DNA from: JANNNX01 sp031398745
Lineage (GTDB): Bacteria; Actinomycetota; Acidimicrobiia; Acidimicrobiales; CADCSY01
Length of the DNA stretch: 28,600 nucleotides
Direction: 5' to 3'
Assembly: GCA_031398745.1 (NCBI GenBank)
Contig: JANNNX010000026.1
Span: 1-28,600, forward strand
This document shows, piece after piece, positions 14,280-21,677 of this stretch. The number at the start of each line of letters is the position of its first letter. Within the stretch, counting starts at the first letter, position 1. Position numbers and translations under genes: made by a program. A model generated the notes under the pieces. That model had not been told where the DNA came from. It worked only from the letters and a program-made list of their open reading frames with translations, and ran no database searches.

Positions 14280-15680
14280 TCAGTCGAGGTCTGCAGGGGT
14301 GGCGAAGGTGCCGGCCACCGCGGTGGCGGCGGCCACCTCGGGCGACACCAGGTGGGTGCGCCCGCCCCGGCCCTGACGGCCCTCGAAGTTGCGGTTGGAG
14401 GTCGAGGCGCAACGCTCACCCGGGGCCAGCTTGTCGGGGTTCATGGCCAGGCACATCGAACAGCCCGCCTCCCGCCACTCGAATCCCGCGGCGGTGAACA
14501 CCCGGTCGAGGCCCTCGGCCTCGGCTGCGGCCTTGACAGCCATCGACCCGGGCACGACCAGGGCCCGCAGCCCCGAGCGGACGTGGCGCCCGTCGAGCAC
14601 TGCCGCGGCCGCCCGCAGGTCTTCGATGCGGCTGTTGGTGCAGCTCCCGATGAAGACGGTGTCGGGGGCCACCTCACGCATCGGGGTGCCGGCCTCGAGG
14701 CCCATGTAGGCCAGTGCCCGCCGGGCCGCCTCCCGGCTGGCCGGGTCGGCGAAGCTGTCGGGATCGGGGACCACGTCGTCGATGGTGACGACCTGACCCG
14801 GGTTGGTGCCCCACGTGACGTGGGGGAGCAGGGCCGAGCCGTCGAGCACCACCTCCTTGTCGAAGGTGGCGTCGGGGTCGGTGGCCAGCGAGCGCCAGTC
14901 GTCGAGCGCCCGCTCCCAGTCGGCTCCCCGGGGGGCGTGCGGGCGCCCCTCGAGGTAGGCGAAGGTGGTGTCGTCGGGGGCGATCATCCCGGCCCGGGCC
15001 CCGGCCTCGATCGACATGTTGCACACCGTCATCCGCCCCTCCATCGAGAGCGCTCGGATGACCGACCCCCGGTACTCGACCACCGAGCCCACGCCGCCCC
15101 CGGTGCCGATGCGGCCGATGATGGCCAGGATCACGTCCTTGGCCGTGACGCCGGCGGCCAGCTCGCCCTCGACGGTCACGGCCATGGTCCCGGGCCGCAC
15201 CTGGGGCAGGGTCTGGGTGGCCAGCACGTGCTCGACCTCGGAGCTGCCGATGCCGAAGGCCAGGGCTCCGAAGGCCCCGTGGGTCGAGGTGTGGGAGTCG
15301 CCGCACACGATGGTCATGCCCGGCTGGGTGAGCCCCTGCTCGGGGCCTATGACGTGGACGATGCCTTGCCCGGGGTCGCCCATGGGGAACAGGCGGATGC
15401 CGAACTCGCTGCAGTTGGCGGTGAGGACGTCCATCTGTCGGGCCGAGATGGGGTCGGCCACGGGCTGGTCGATGTGGGTGGTGGGCACGTTGTGGTCCAT
15501 GGTCGCCACCGTCAGGTCAGGGCGGCGGACCGGGCGGCCGGCCAGGCGCAGCCCGTCGAAGGCCTGGGGCGACGTCACCTCGTGGACGAGGTGCAGGTCG
15601 ATGTAGAGGAGGTCGGGCTCGTCGTCGGCGGCGTGGACGACGTGGCGGTCCCAGATCTTCTCGGAGAGGGTATTCGGCAC
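14280..15680 (-). CDS. leuC: 3-isopropylmalate dehydratase, large subunit
   Basis: A 466-residue aconitase-family subunit with the [4Fe-4S] cluster that carries out the leucine-pathway isomerisation together with LeuD. The N-terminus LSEKIWDRHVV, then LLYIDLHLVHEVTSPQAFDGLR and CGDSHTSTHGAFGALAFGIGSSEVEHVLATQTL, and the cluster cysteines in FIGSCTNSRIEDLRAAA and GCSMCLAMNPD are all present. The GTG at 15680 is selected because family homology starts there (PNTLSEKIW) and a TAGCAT box lies seven bases upstream without a Shine-Dalgarno sequence; the frame stays open upstream to 16061, but that part is antisense to the secreted repeat protein. No NdgR-like regulator gene lies beside it. The shared divergent region is 127 bases. 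Confidence 0.96.
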   Translation of the reverse strand: MPNTLSEKIWDRHVVHAADDEPDLLYIDLHLVHEVTSPQAFDGLRLAGRPVRRPDLTVATMDHNVPTTHIDQPVADPISARQMDVLTANCSEFGIRLFPMGDPGQGIVHVIGPEQGLTQPGMTIVCGDSHTSTHGAFGALAFGIGSSEVEHVLATQTLPQVRPGTMAVTVEGELAAGVTAKDVILAIIGRIGTGGGVGSVVEYRGSVIRALSMEGRMTVCNMSIEAGARAGMIAPDDTTFAYLEGRPHAPRGADWERALDDWRSLATDPDATFDKEVVLDGSALLPHVTWGTNPGQVVTIDDVVPDPDSFADPASREAARRALAYMGLEAGTPMREVAPDTVFIGSCTNSRIEDLRAAAAVLDGRHVRSGLRALVVPGSMAVKAAAEAEGLDRVFTAAGFEWREAGCSMCLAMNPDKLAPGERCASTSNRNFEGRQGRGGRTHLVSPEVAAATAVAGTFATPADLD

Positions 15681-15687
15681 GGCGTCG

Positions 15688-15693
15688 ATGCTA
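15688..15693 (-). promoter_or_regulatory. Putative -10 box (TAGCAT) for a leaderless leuCD mRNA
   Basis: On the minus strand TAGCAT is seven bases from the leuC GTG, so transcription should start at or one base before the start codon. No leader peptide or terminator like the one before leuB is possible here. Confidence 0.45.
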
Positions 15694-15807
15694 CGTGGGG
15701 CCTGCGCCGCTCCCCGATGTCTGAAATCTCGACCAGATGTCAACCGTTCCCTCAGGTCACTCCGGAGACCCCCCGACCGGAACGTCTCAGACGAAAGGCG
15801 CGCGCCA

Positions 15808-17412
15808 ATGAGAGCAGCCACACGAACCCTCGGTGTCCTTCTGGCCTTGACGGCCTTAGTGGGTGCCTCCATCCACCCGGCCACCGCCGCCGAGACCGAG
15901 GCCGCGGCGGTCGGCTCGGGGAGCCCGATCCTGCTGGTGGACGCCGACAACGACCTGGTGGTCGTATCGGCGGGAACCCCAGGCACAGTGATCTCCCAGG
16001 TCCCCATCACCGGGCTGGCGGTCGGCGAAACGATCCTCGGGATCGATACCCGTCCGGCCACCGGTGACCTCTACGGGCTGGGCTCGAGCAGCCGCCTCTA
16101 CCGCATCGGGCTCTCGGGGGTGGCCACCGCGGTCGGCTCCGGGCCGTTTACGCCGGCCCTGAGCGGCACGTCGTTCGGCTTCGACTTCAACCCGACGGTC
16201 GACCGGATCCGGGTCACGAGCGACACCGGTCAGAACTTGCGGCTGAACCCGGTCACCGGGGCCACCGTGGCATCCGACACCGCGCTGGCCTATGCCCTGG
16301 GTGACGTCAACACCGCAGCCACCCCGTCGGTGGTGGCGTCCGGCTACACCAACAGCGTGGTCGGAGCGACCAGCACCGTGCTCTATGACATCGACAGCGG
16401 ACTCGACGTACTGGCCACCCAGTCCCCGCCCAACGACGGGACGCTCAACACCGTCGGCCCGCTCGGGGTCGACACCACTGCGGTGGCCGGCTTCGACCTG
16501 GAGCCCGGCGGTGACGCGGTAGCGGCGCTGACCGTGGGCGGGATGGAGCGGCTCTACCGCATCGACCTGGCCACCGGGGCAGCGTCGCTGGTGGGGAACC
16601 TGCCCGAGACCGGCGGGGCCATCGTCGGGCTGGCCCTCGGGGTCGGCGCCGGCACCGGCGACGGCTATTGGTTGGTGGCGGCCGATGGCGGCGTCTTCTC
16701 CTATGGCAGTGCCCAGTTCTTCGGGTCGGCGGCCAACCTTCCCCTCAACGCCGAGGTCGTGGGGATGGTCGCCACCCCCAGCACCAACGGCTACTGGCAG
16801 GTGGCTCTGGACGGCGGCGTGTTCGCCTACGGCGATGCCGGATTCTTCGGTTCGGCGGGCGCCCTGCCGCTGAACGAGCCGGTGGTGGCCATGGCCCCCA
16901 CCCCCAGCGGCAACGGCTACTGGCTGGTCGCGACCGACGGCGGGGTGTTCTCCTACGGTGACGCCGCCTTCTACGGGTCAGTTTCGGGCAACGTTGCGGT
17001 CGACCTGGTCGTCTCGCTGGTGGCGACCGCCACCGGCCGGGGCTACTGGCTGGTCGATGCCGACGGCGACGTCTTCGCCTTCGGCGACGCGGTGGACCAC
17101 GGCGACGCCGGGTCCGTCGCCCTCTCGGACGCGGTCATCGGCGCCACCGGGGCCCCGTTCGGGGGCGGCTACCACCTGGTGACCCTGGATGGCGACGTGC
17201 TGAGCTACGGACCTCTGGCCAGTGACGCGGGGTCGGCCGAGGCACTGCCCCTCAACTCGCCGATGGTCGGGATCGCGGCCGACACCGACGGCTCCGGGTA
17301 CTGGCTGGTGGCGGCTGACGGCGGCGTCTTCGCCTACGGCAGCTCGTTCCACGGTTCCACGGGCTCGCTGACCCTCAACGAGCCGGTGGTCGGGATCGCC
17401 TCCGCCGGCTGA
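15808..17412 (+). CDS. Secreted protein with DUF4394-like domain and six 42-residue GYWLV repeats
   Basis: A 534-residue exported protein. A Sec signal peptide covers about residues 1-28 (hydrophobic LGVLLALTALVGASI, then ATAA). Residues 35-278 resemble DUF4394 (ILGIDTRPATGDLYGLGSSSRLYRI, FGFDFNPTVDRIRVTSDTGQNLRLNP, VAGFDLEPGGDAVAAL). From 286 on, six repeats start at 286, 328, 370, 412, 454 and 497, each reading roughly GYWLVAADGGVFSYGDA.F.GS.G.LPLN.PVVGMA.TP. Such repeats probably fold as beta-propeller-like blades; with the DUF4394 part this makes an all-beta surface or secreted protein. No enzyme motif is seen. The ATG at 15808 has GAAAGG upstream. It is divergent from leuC and convergent with greA. 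Confidence 0.88.
   Translation: MRAATRTLGVLLALTALVGASIHPATAAETEAAAVGSGSPILLVDADNDLVVVSAGTPGTVISQVPITGLAVGETILGIDTRPATGDLYGLGSSSRLYRIGLSGVATAVGSGPFTPALSGTSFGFDFNPTVDRIRVTSDTGQNLRLNPVTGATVASDTALAYALGDVNTAATPSVVASGYTNSVVGATSTVLYDIDSGLDVLATQSPPNDGTLNTVGPLGVDTTAVAGFDLEPGGDAVAALTVGGMERLYRIDLATGAASLVGNLPETGGAIVGLALGVGAGTGDGYWLVAADGGVFSYGSAQFFGSAANLPLNAEVVGMVATPSTNGYWQVALDGGVFAYGDAGFFGSAGALPLNEPVVAMAPTPSGNGYWLVATDGGVFSYGDAAFYGSVSGNVAVDLVVSLVATATGRGYWLVDADGDVFAFGDAVDHGDAGSVALSDAVIGATGAPFGGGYHLVTLDGDVLSYGPLASDAGSAEALPLNSPMVGIAADTDGSGYWLVAADGGVFAYGSSFHGSTGSLTLNEPVVGIASAG
16663..17409 (+). repeat. Six tandem repeats of about 126 bp encoding GYWLV blades
   Basis: The repeat period is 42 residues for the first five units and 43 for the last start. 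Repeat 5 is the most divergent (GYHLVTLDGDVLSYG). The units are similar in protein but not identical in DNA, so the expansion is not recent. Confidence 0.85.
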
Positions 17413-17415
17413 GGT

Positions 17416-17479
17416 CCCCCCCCGCTTCCGGGGTCGCCGGTGGTTGCCTGGCAACCGCTGGTGACCCCGGTGCGGGGGG
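17416..17479. terminator. Long imperfect hairpin between convergent genes, likely bidirectional terminator
   Basis: The arms read CCCCC-CGC-tt-CCGGGGTC on one side and GACCCCGG-t-GCG-GGGGG on the other, and the stem continues with wobble pairs to GGTTG/CAACC around a short loop near 17448. The structure fills the gap between the secreted repeat protein gene and greA, which converge. There is no T-run. Confidence 0.6.
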
Positions 17480-17491
17480 AGTGGCACGCGG

Positions 17492-17971
17492 TCAGGGAGC
17501 GATGCCGATGGCCACGATCTCGACGGTGAGGGGATTGCCGTTGACCTCGTACGTGCGCTGTTCGCCGACCGCCGCACCGAGCAGAGCGGCACCCAGCGGT
17601 GAGCCGGGCGACACCACCTCGACCTCCGCATGGTGGCGCTCCTCGATGGAGCCGACCAGGTAGCGCTCCTCCTGGTCGTCACCCTCGAAGCGGATGGCGA
17701 CCACCGAACCCACCCCGACCGCCTCGACGGAGGTGGGTCCGTCGACGATCACCGCATCTTCGACCAGCGCCGTGAGGTGGCGGATCCTGGCCTCCATCTG
17801 GCCCTGCTGGTCCTTGGCGGCGTGGTAGTCGCCGTTCTCCGACAGGTCGCCGAGCGCTCGGGCGGCCTCAATCTTCTGGGCGATGTCGATGCGACCGAAG
17901 GTCGTCAGCTCCTCGAGCTCGGCCTTCAGCCGGTCGTACGCGACGCGGGACAGCTCGCTGGTCTCTGCCAT
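17492..17971 (-). CDS. greA: Transcription elongation factor GreA
   Basis: A 159-residue factor that enters the secondary channel of RNA polymerase and stimulates cleavage of backtracked RNA. The N-terminal coiled coil carries the acidic tip Asp42 and Glu45 in ALGDLSENGDYHAAK. The C-terminal FKBP-like domain includes VGSVVAIRF, VSPGSPLGAALLGAAVGEQ and a terminal VEIVAIG. The length fits the family. The ATG at 17971 is preceded by TAGCCT with a six-base gap and no Shine-Dalgarno sequence, so it is probably transcribed leaderless from its own promoter, although the alcohol dehydrogenase gene ends only 31 bases upstream on the same strand. Confidence 0.95.
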   Translation of the reverse strand: MAETSELSRVAYDRLKAELEELTTFGRIDIAQKIEAARALGDLSENGDYHAAKDQQGQMEARIRHLTALVEDAVIVDGPTSVEAVGVGSVVAIRFEGDDQEERYLVGSIEERHHAEVEVVSPGSPLGAALLGAAVGEQRTYEVNGNPLTVEIVAIGIAP

Positions 17972-17977
17972 CCGGAA

Positions 17978-17983
17978 AGGCTA
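17978..17983 (-). promoter_or_regulatory. Putative -10 box (TAGCCT) for a leaderless greA mRNA
   Basis: TAGCCT on the minus strand is exactly six bases from the greA ATG, so the expected first base of the mRNA is the A of the ATG. Confidence 0.5.
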
Positions 17984-18002
17984 CCGGGGCCGGCGGACCG
18001 GC

Positions 18003-19109
18003 TCAGAGGACCAGCACCGGCTTGACCGCGGTGCCGGCCTCGGCGCCGGCGACGGCCTCGTCGATGTCGTCGAAGTGGAACGTGCGCACCAGCCGGTCGA
18101 AGGGGAAGCGCCCCTGCAGGTGCAGCTGGAGCAGGGCGGGGATGAGCTCGGCGGGGTTGCTGTCACCCATCACCGTTCCGACCACGTGTCGGCCGCCGTC
18201 GATCAGGTCGAGGACGTTGGCCCGCAGCTCGGCACCGAAGGGTGCCGCCCCGATCACCACGCAGGTGCCGTTGGTGTCGAGGAGGCTGATCGCGTCGTGC
18301 AGGACGGCCACGTCGCCGGTGGTGTCGATCGCTCCGTCGGTGCCCCGCCCGCCGGTGAGGTCGAGCACGGCGGCGGCCACGTCGTGCTGAGAGGCGTCGA
18401 TCACGTCGGTGGCGCCCAGCTCGGTGGCCAGGGTGAGCCGTTCGGGCACCCGATCTACGGCGATGATGCGACCGGCGGCGGTGAGGGTGGCGGCCATGAC
18501 CGCACTGAGACCCACCGCACCGGCGCCGTAGACGATCACGGTCGCCCCCGGCTCGGGCGCGAGCACGTGCAGCACGCCTCCGGCGCCGGTCTGGATGCCA
18601 CAGGCCAGTGGTCCGACGAGAGTCAGGTCGATGCCGTCCGGCACCGGGATCACCGACCGGGCCGAAGTCAGCAGGTGGCTGGCCATCGACGACTGGCCGA
18701 AGAAGTGGCCGGCCACCGGCTGGTCGCCCCGCCACAGGGTGGGGCTCCCGTCGAGCCGGGACCCGCCCCGTAGGTTGAGCTGGCGGAAGTGGTCGCAGTA
18801 GCCGGGTCGACCGGCTCGGCACCGTCGGCAGCGGCCGCACCAGGCGAAGCTGACCACCACCCGGTCGCCGGGGGCCAGATCGTGCACGTCGTCACCGATC
18901 GCCTCGATCACCCCGGCCCCTTCGTGGCCGAGCACCGCCGGCAGCGGATAGGGCATGGCCCCGGCCCGCACGTTGAGGTCGGTATGGCAGATGCCGGTGG
19001 CCACCACCCGCACCACCACCTCGTCGGGTCGAGGGTCGTCGAGGCGCAACTCCTCGATCCGGAACGGCCCCTGGGGTTCGTGGACCACGGCGGCTCGCAC
19101 GAAGGTCAT
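18003..19109 (-). CDS. Zinc-dependent alcohol dehydrogenase (medium-chain family)
   Basis: A 368-residue medium-chain dehydrogenase that oxidises an alcohol or reduces an aldehyde with NAD. The catalytic zinc ligands are Cys41 (GICHTD), His62 with Glu63 (GHEGAG) and Cys170 (GPLACGIQTGAG). The structural zinc uses Cys91, Cys94, Cys97 and Cys105 (CGRCRRCRAGRPGYC). The cofactor fold has GAGAVG (195-200), and Asp219 (IIAVDR) points to NAD rather than NADP. The segment FFGQSSMASHLLTSARSVIPV resembles class III and aryl-alcohol dehydrogenases, so a benzyl-alcohol-like or thiol-adduct substrate is possible but not shown. The ATG at 19109 has GGAGGGGAG upstream, while the open frame to 19151 adds no conserved residues. 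Confidence 0.9.
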   Translation of the reverse strand: MTFVRAAVVHEPQGPFRIEELRLDDPRPDEVVVRVVATGICHTDLNVRAGAMPYPLPAVLGHEGAGVIEAIGDDVHDLAPGDRVVVSFAWCGRCRRCRAGRPGYCDHFRQLNLRGGSRLDGSPTLWRGDQPVAGHFFGQSSMASHLLTSARSVIPVPDGIDLTLVGPLACGIQTGAGGVLHVLAPEPGATVIVYGAGAVGLSAVMAATLTAAGRIIAVDRVPERLTLATELGATDVIDASQHDVAAAVLDLTGGRGTDGAIDTTGDVAVLHDAISLLDTNGTCVVIGAAPFGAELRANVLDLIDGGRHVVGTVMGDSNPAELIPALLQLHLQGRFPFDRLVRTFHFDDIDEAVAGAEAGTAVKPVLVL

Positions 19110-19198
19110 CGCTGGACGCTCCCCTCCGATCGTCGTCCCCGAGGATGGCACGGACCGCGACCCGCCGGTCGAGCGAGCGACGGAACGGGGAGGACCCG

Positions 19199-19204
19199 TA
19201 CCCT
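19199..19204 (+). promoter_or_regulatory. Putative -10 box (TACCCT) for a leaderless mRNA of the FrnE-like gene
   Basis: TACCCT is seven bases before the ATG at 19212, and no ribosome-binding site intervenes. Confidence 0.45.
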
Positions 19205-19211
19205 CCAGGCC

Positions 19212-19895
19212 ATGGGCGAGACCGTGACCGGCCTGGTCACCATCGACGTGTTCTCCGACCTGGTGTGCCCCTGGTGCTACATCGGGAGGGCCAACCTGCT
19301 GCGGGCTCTGGAGGCCGAGTCACCAGACCTGGTGGCGCCTCCGGTCCAGCTGCACTGGCGCGCCTACCAGCTCGCCCCTGACACCCCTTCCGGCGGCGTG
19401 GGCCTGGCCGAGTACTTCCAGGCCCGGGGCGCCGACCCCGACCAGCACCGCCAACTGCAGGCCCGGGTCACCGAGGTCGCGGCGGCGGCCGGACTCGACC
19501 TGCGATTCGACCGCCAGGAGCGGATGGTCAACACCCGCCTGGCCCACCGGGCGGTCGCCTTCGCGGCGACCGGTGGCCTGGGCACCGAGGCCACCGGTCA
19601 GCTGATGGCCGGCTACTTCACCGACGGTCGAGACATCGGCGAGATCGAGGTGGTGGCCGACCTGCTCTCGGCCGTCGGGGTCGATCCCGACGAGCTGGCG
19701 TCGTGGCTCGCCCATGACGGGGGTGAGGGCCAAGTCGACGCCGACCTCCAGCTCGGGCGCCGCCTCGGAGTTCGGGGGGTGCCCCACTTCGTGTTCGATG
19801 GTCGAGCCGAGCTGTCGGGGGCCCAGCCGGTCGAGGCCTTCGTCGAGGCGCTGGCCTGGGTGCGCGATCCCGCCCACCGGGAGGCCACCGGCTGA
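19212..19895 (+). CDS. DsbA-family oxidoreductase, FrnE type
   Basis: A 227-residue cytoplasmic thioredoxin-fold protein. The redox motif is Cys19-Pro-Trp-Cys22 in DLVCPWCYIG. A helical insertion occupies about 60-170 (GLAEYFQARGADPDQHRQLQARVTEVAAAAGL, NTRLAHRAVAFA), and the cis-proline loop is GVRGVPHFVFDG with Pro191. This is the layout of FrnE/2-hydroxychromene-2-carboxylate-isomerase-like DsbA proteins. It lacks a signal peptide, so it probably acts on protein or small thiols inside the cell. The ATG at 19212 is chosen for its distance from the -10 box and the conserved start of strand one. It converges with the hydrolase gene, 30 bases apart. Confidence 0.88.
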   Translation: MGETVTGLVTIDVFSDLVCPWCYIGRANLLRALEAESPDLVAPPVQLHWRAYQLAPDTPSGGVGLAEYFQARGADPDQHRQLQARVTEVAAAAGLDLRFDRQERMVNTRLAHRAVAFAATGGLGTEATGQLMAGYFTDGRDIGEIEVVADLLSAVGVDPDELASWLAHDGGEGQVDADLQLGRRLGVRGVPHFVFDGRAELSGAQPVEAFVEALAWVRDPAHREATG

Positions 19896-19925
19896 CGCCT
19901 CAGCTCGACCGGTCCGGGCCCCCGG

Positions 19926-20936
19926 CTATTCCTCCCCGAGCTCGCCCAAGAAGGCCAGGAGGAGGTCGTTGAAGACCTCGGGCTGCTCCCAGTGGGGACT
20001 GTGGCCGGCCTCGTCGATGACGTGGACCTGGGCGCCGGACAGGTGCTGGGCCTGGAGCCGGATGATCGACGGCGGGGTGTAGAGGTCGGAGTCGCCGGTC
20101 ATCAGCAGGGTGGGAGTGTCGATGGTCTCCAGCCGATCCCAGGTGACCTGGGCTGCTCGACCCTGGAGGACCCGCTCGCCGGGGATGGCGGCGTCGTGCA
20201 GCGCAGTCCACTCGGCTACGCCGTCGGGGTTACCGGCCCGGTAGGAGGGGGATAGTTCCAGGAAGGCCGCAGGCAGGTCCATGAAACCCGCGGGCAGCAG
20301 GCGACCGGTGGCCTCGGTGTAGTCGGGTTCGCTGATGCCCATCAACGACGAGATGAAGGCGACCGACCGGACATTGTCGGGTTGGTCGAGCACGTAGTCC
20401 ACGACGGTGGATCCCCCCGCCGCAGTGCCCAGGAGATCGACCGTGTCGAGCCCCAGGTGTTCGATCAACGCGCCGAGGTCGGCGACCGCAGTCCCCGTGT
20501 TCGCCGGGTCCGTCGTCTCCGAGCGAAAGTAGCCCCGTCGGGAGTAGGCGATGACCCGGTGCCCGGCGTCGGCCAGGACGGGCTGCTGGTAGCCCCAGGC
20601 CGCCGCGCTCTGGGACGCGGCGTGGAGCAAGACGATCGGATGCCCGGTGCCACCGGTGTCCCAGTAGTAGAGCTGCGCCCCACCCACGTCGACCATGCCT
20701 TCGGTGACCTCGACCTGGGTCGGGACCGGCACGGGGGTCCAGACCGGTCCCGGCTCCTGGGTGGCGGCGACGGCACTGTCGGCCACGCTCGTCGTGCTGT
20801 TGCCACTGCTGCTGTCGTCGTCGGAGCAGCTCGCGAGGAGCACACCCGCGGTTGCGGCCGCGGCGGCACCGACGCCGAGCTGACCAAATCGTCGGCGGGT
20901 GATCCCCGCGGAGAAACCCACTTCGCTCGATCCCAT
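19926..20936 (-). CDS. Tat-exported lipoprotein of the alpha/beta hydrolase fold, catalytic Ser replaced by Ala
   Basis: A 336-residue protein with a twin-arginine signal (TRRRFGQLG, Arg14-Arg16) and a lipobox LLASC with Cys37. A Ser/Asp-rich spacer and an alpha/beta hydrolase domain from about residue 75 follow. The fold marks are IVLLHAASQSAAAWGYQQPVL, VIAYSRRGYFRS, GTAAGG at the nucleophile elbow, LLMTGDSDLYTPP with the acid Asp284, and EAGHSPHWEQPE with His312. The position normally held by Ser is Ala172 (codon GCG at 20421-20423). The acid and His are kept, but the nucleophile is missing, so hydrolysis by the usual route is unlikely. It may bind a ligand or use another chemistry. The ATG at 20936 follows GGGGGC. 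Confidence 0.85.
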   Translation of the reverse strand: MGSSEVGFSAGITRRRFGQLGVGAAAAATAGVLLASCSDDDSSSGNSTTSVADSAVAATQEPGPVWTPVPVPTQVEVTEGMVDVGGAQLYYWDTGGTGHPIVLLHAASQSAAAWGYQQPVLADAGHRVIAYSRRGYFRSETTDPANTGTAVADLGALIEHLGLDTVDLLGTAAGGSTVVDYVLDQPDNVRSVAFISSLMGISEPDYTEATGRLLPAGFMDLPAAFLELSPSYRAGNPDGVAEWTALHDAAIPGERVLQGRAAQVTWDRLETIDTPTLLMTGDSDLYTPPSIIRLQAQHLSGAQVHVIDEAGHSPHWEQPEVFNDLLLAFLGELGEE

Positions 20937-21061
20937 CGTCTGCCCCCAAAACTAGTTGCGGATGTCTACTATCGACGCCGGGGGACCCTACAGGCGACGT
21001 CGCCCCGGCGCGGGCAGCTCGACCCCGCGAGGCTCGAAGCCCACGTCCGGGCGCCTGGAGC

Positions 21062-21526
21062 TCAGCTCGGACTCGGGCCCCGGGGCGTGGGGTCCGGGCG
21101 CTCCGGCCCGCCCAGTCGCAAGCACCGGCTCTGGGCCACCGCCACCAGCCGGCCGTCGCCATCGGTGACCTCGACGGCGAACACGCTCGATGTCCGCCCG
21201 TCGTGGCGCCGGCGGGCCACGGCCGTGAGGACAGTCCCCACCACCGCTGGGCGCAGGAACTCGATCGACGCCGACGCCGTGACCATGGGCTGGCGGTCGT
21301 TGGCCAACACCCCCTGGACGGTGTCGACGAGGAACATCAGCAGCCCACCGTGGAGGAAGCCATGGACGTTGGCCATGTCGGCCCGCACGAGCATCGCCAG
21401 CACGAGGTGCTCGTCGTCGATCTCGACCAGCTCTATCCCGAGGCGCCCGGCCACGGTGTCGTCGGCCAGGAGGGGCCGTGACCCGGGCCAGTCGTCGGCC
21501 CGGGTGCCGTCGTCGGATTCGGCCAC
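21062..21526 (-). CDS. PaaI-family (hotdog-fold) acyl-CoA thioesterase
   Basis: A 154-residue hotdog-fold protein that would hydrolyse an acyl-CoA, perhaps an aromatic one, to the free acid. The active-site signature is NVHGFLHGGLLMFLVDTVQG (Asn53, His55, His59, Gly60, Gly61, Asp68), as in PaaI-type enzymes. The beta-sheet end TASASIEFLRPAVVGTVLTAVARRRHDGRTSSVFAVEVTDGDGRLVAVAQSRCL is also typical. The GTG start at 21526 is used; CAGCAT lies six bases upstream, a weaker relative of the TANNNT boxes seen elsewhere in the window. It is divergent from the leuB leader. The natural substrate is unknown. Confidence 0.85.
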   Translation of the reverse strand: MAESDDGTRADDWPGSRPLLADDTVAGRLGIELVEIDDEHLVLAMLVRADMANVHGFLHGGLLMFLVDTVQGVLANDRQPMVTASASIEFLRPAVVGTVLTAVARRRHDGRTSSVFAVEVTDGDGRLVAVAQSRCLRLGGPERPDPTPRGPSPS

Positions 21527-21574
21527 GTCCCGATGCTGCCACCCCTCACCCGTCCGAGCGCGGCGGGGGTGGCC

Positions 21575-21580
21575 TACACT
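21575..21580 (+). promoter_or_regulatory. Putative -10 box (TACACT) of the leuB-ilvE-cimA leader transcript
   Basis: TACACT is five bases before the first of two adjacent ATG codons (21586 and 21589). The transcript should begin on or beside the ATG, so the leader peptide would be translated without a Shine-Dalgarno sequence. Confidence 0.55.
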
Positions 21581-21585
21581 TGCCC

Positions 21586-21627
21586 ATGATGCACGCCCGC
21601 AACGCCTTCGTGTACATCATCACCTAG
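21586..21627 (+). CDS. Leader peptide of the leuB-ilvE-cimA operon (13 codons)
   Basis: The reading frame from ATG at 21586 encodes MMHARNAFVYIIT and stops at TAG 21625-21627. It is too short to be a functional protein and ends in Val-Tyr-Ile-Ile-Thr, with two adjacent Ile codons (ATC ATC). No leucine codon is present. The stop codon's last base is already part of a perfect hairpin, and a terminator hairpin follows before leuB. This is the arrangement of amino-acid attenuators in branched-chain operons: ribosome stalling at the Ile codons when charged Ile-tRNA is scarce would change folding of the RNA downstream. The start may instead be the second ATG at 21589. Confidence 0.7.
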   Translation: MMHARNAFVYIIT

Positions 21628-21650
21628 CGCACGTCGTCCCCGACGTGCGC
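21627..21650 (+). promoter_or_regulatory. Attenuator hairpin 1, overlapping the leader peptide stop codon
   Basis: GCGCACGTCG (21627-21636) and CGACGTGCGC (21641-21650) pair perfectly over 10 bases around the loop TCCC. A ribosome at the stop codon, or stalled on the Ile codons, would cover the left arm. I could not find a good competing pairing of the right arm with the terminator's left arm. Confidence 0.7.
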
Positions 21651-21654
21651 TTCC

Positions 21655-21677
21655 GACCGCCCCGAGGGGCGGTCTTT
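21655..21677 (+). terminator. Attenuator terminator hairpin before leuB
   Basis: GACCGCCCC (21655-21663) and GGGGCGGTC (21666-21674) form a perfect nine-pair inverted repeat, the innermost pair probably open, followed by TTT. It lies 38 bases before the leuB ATG, so it would stop transcription before the operon unless read-through is allowed. Confidence 0.75.

Noticed and set aside
13728..16067. A 779-codon open frame on the plus strand antisense to leuD and leuC
   Set aside because: Its translation is low-complexity Gly/Arg/His/Val of the kind produced by the complement of GC-rich genes, and leuC and leuD are certain on the other strand.
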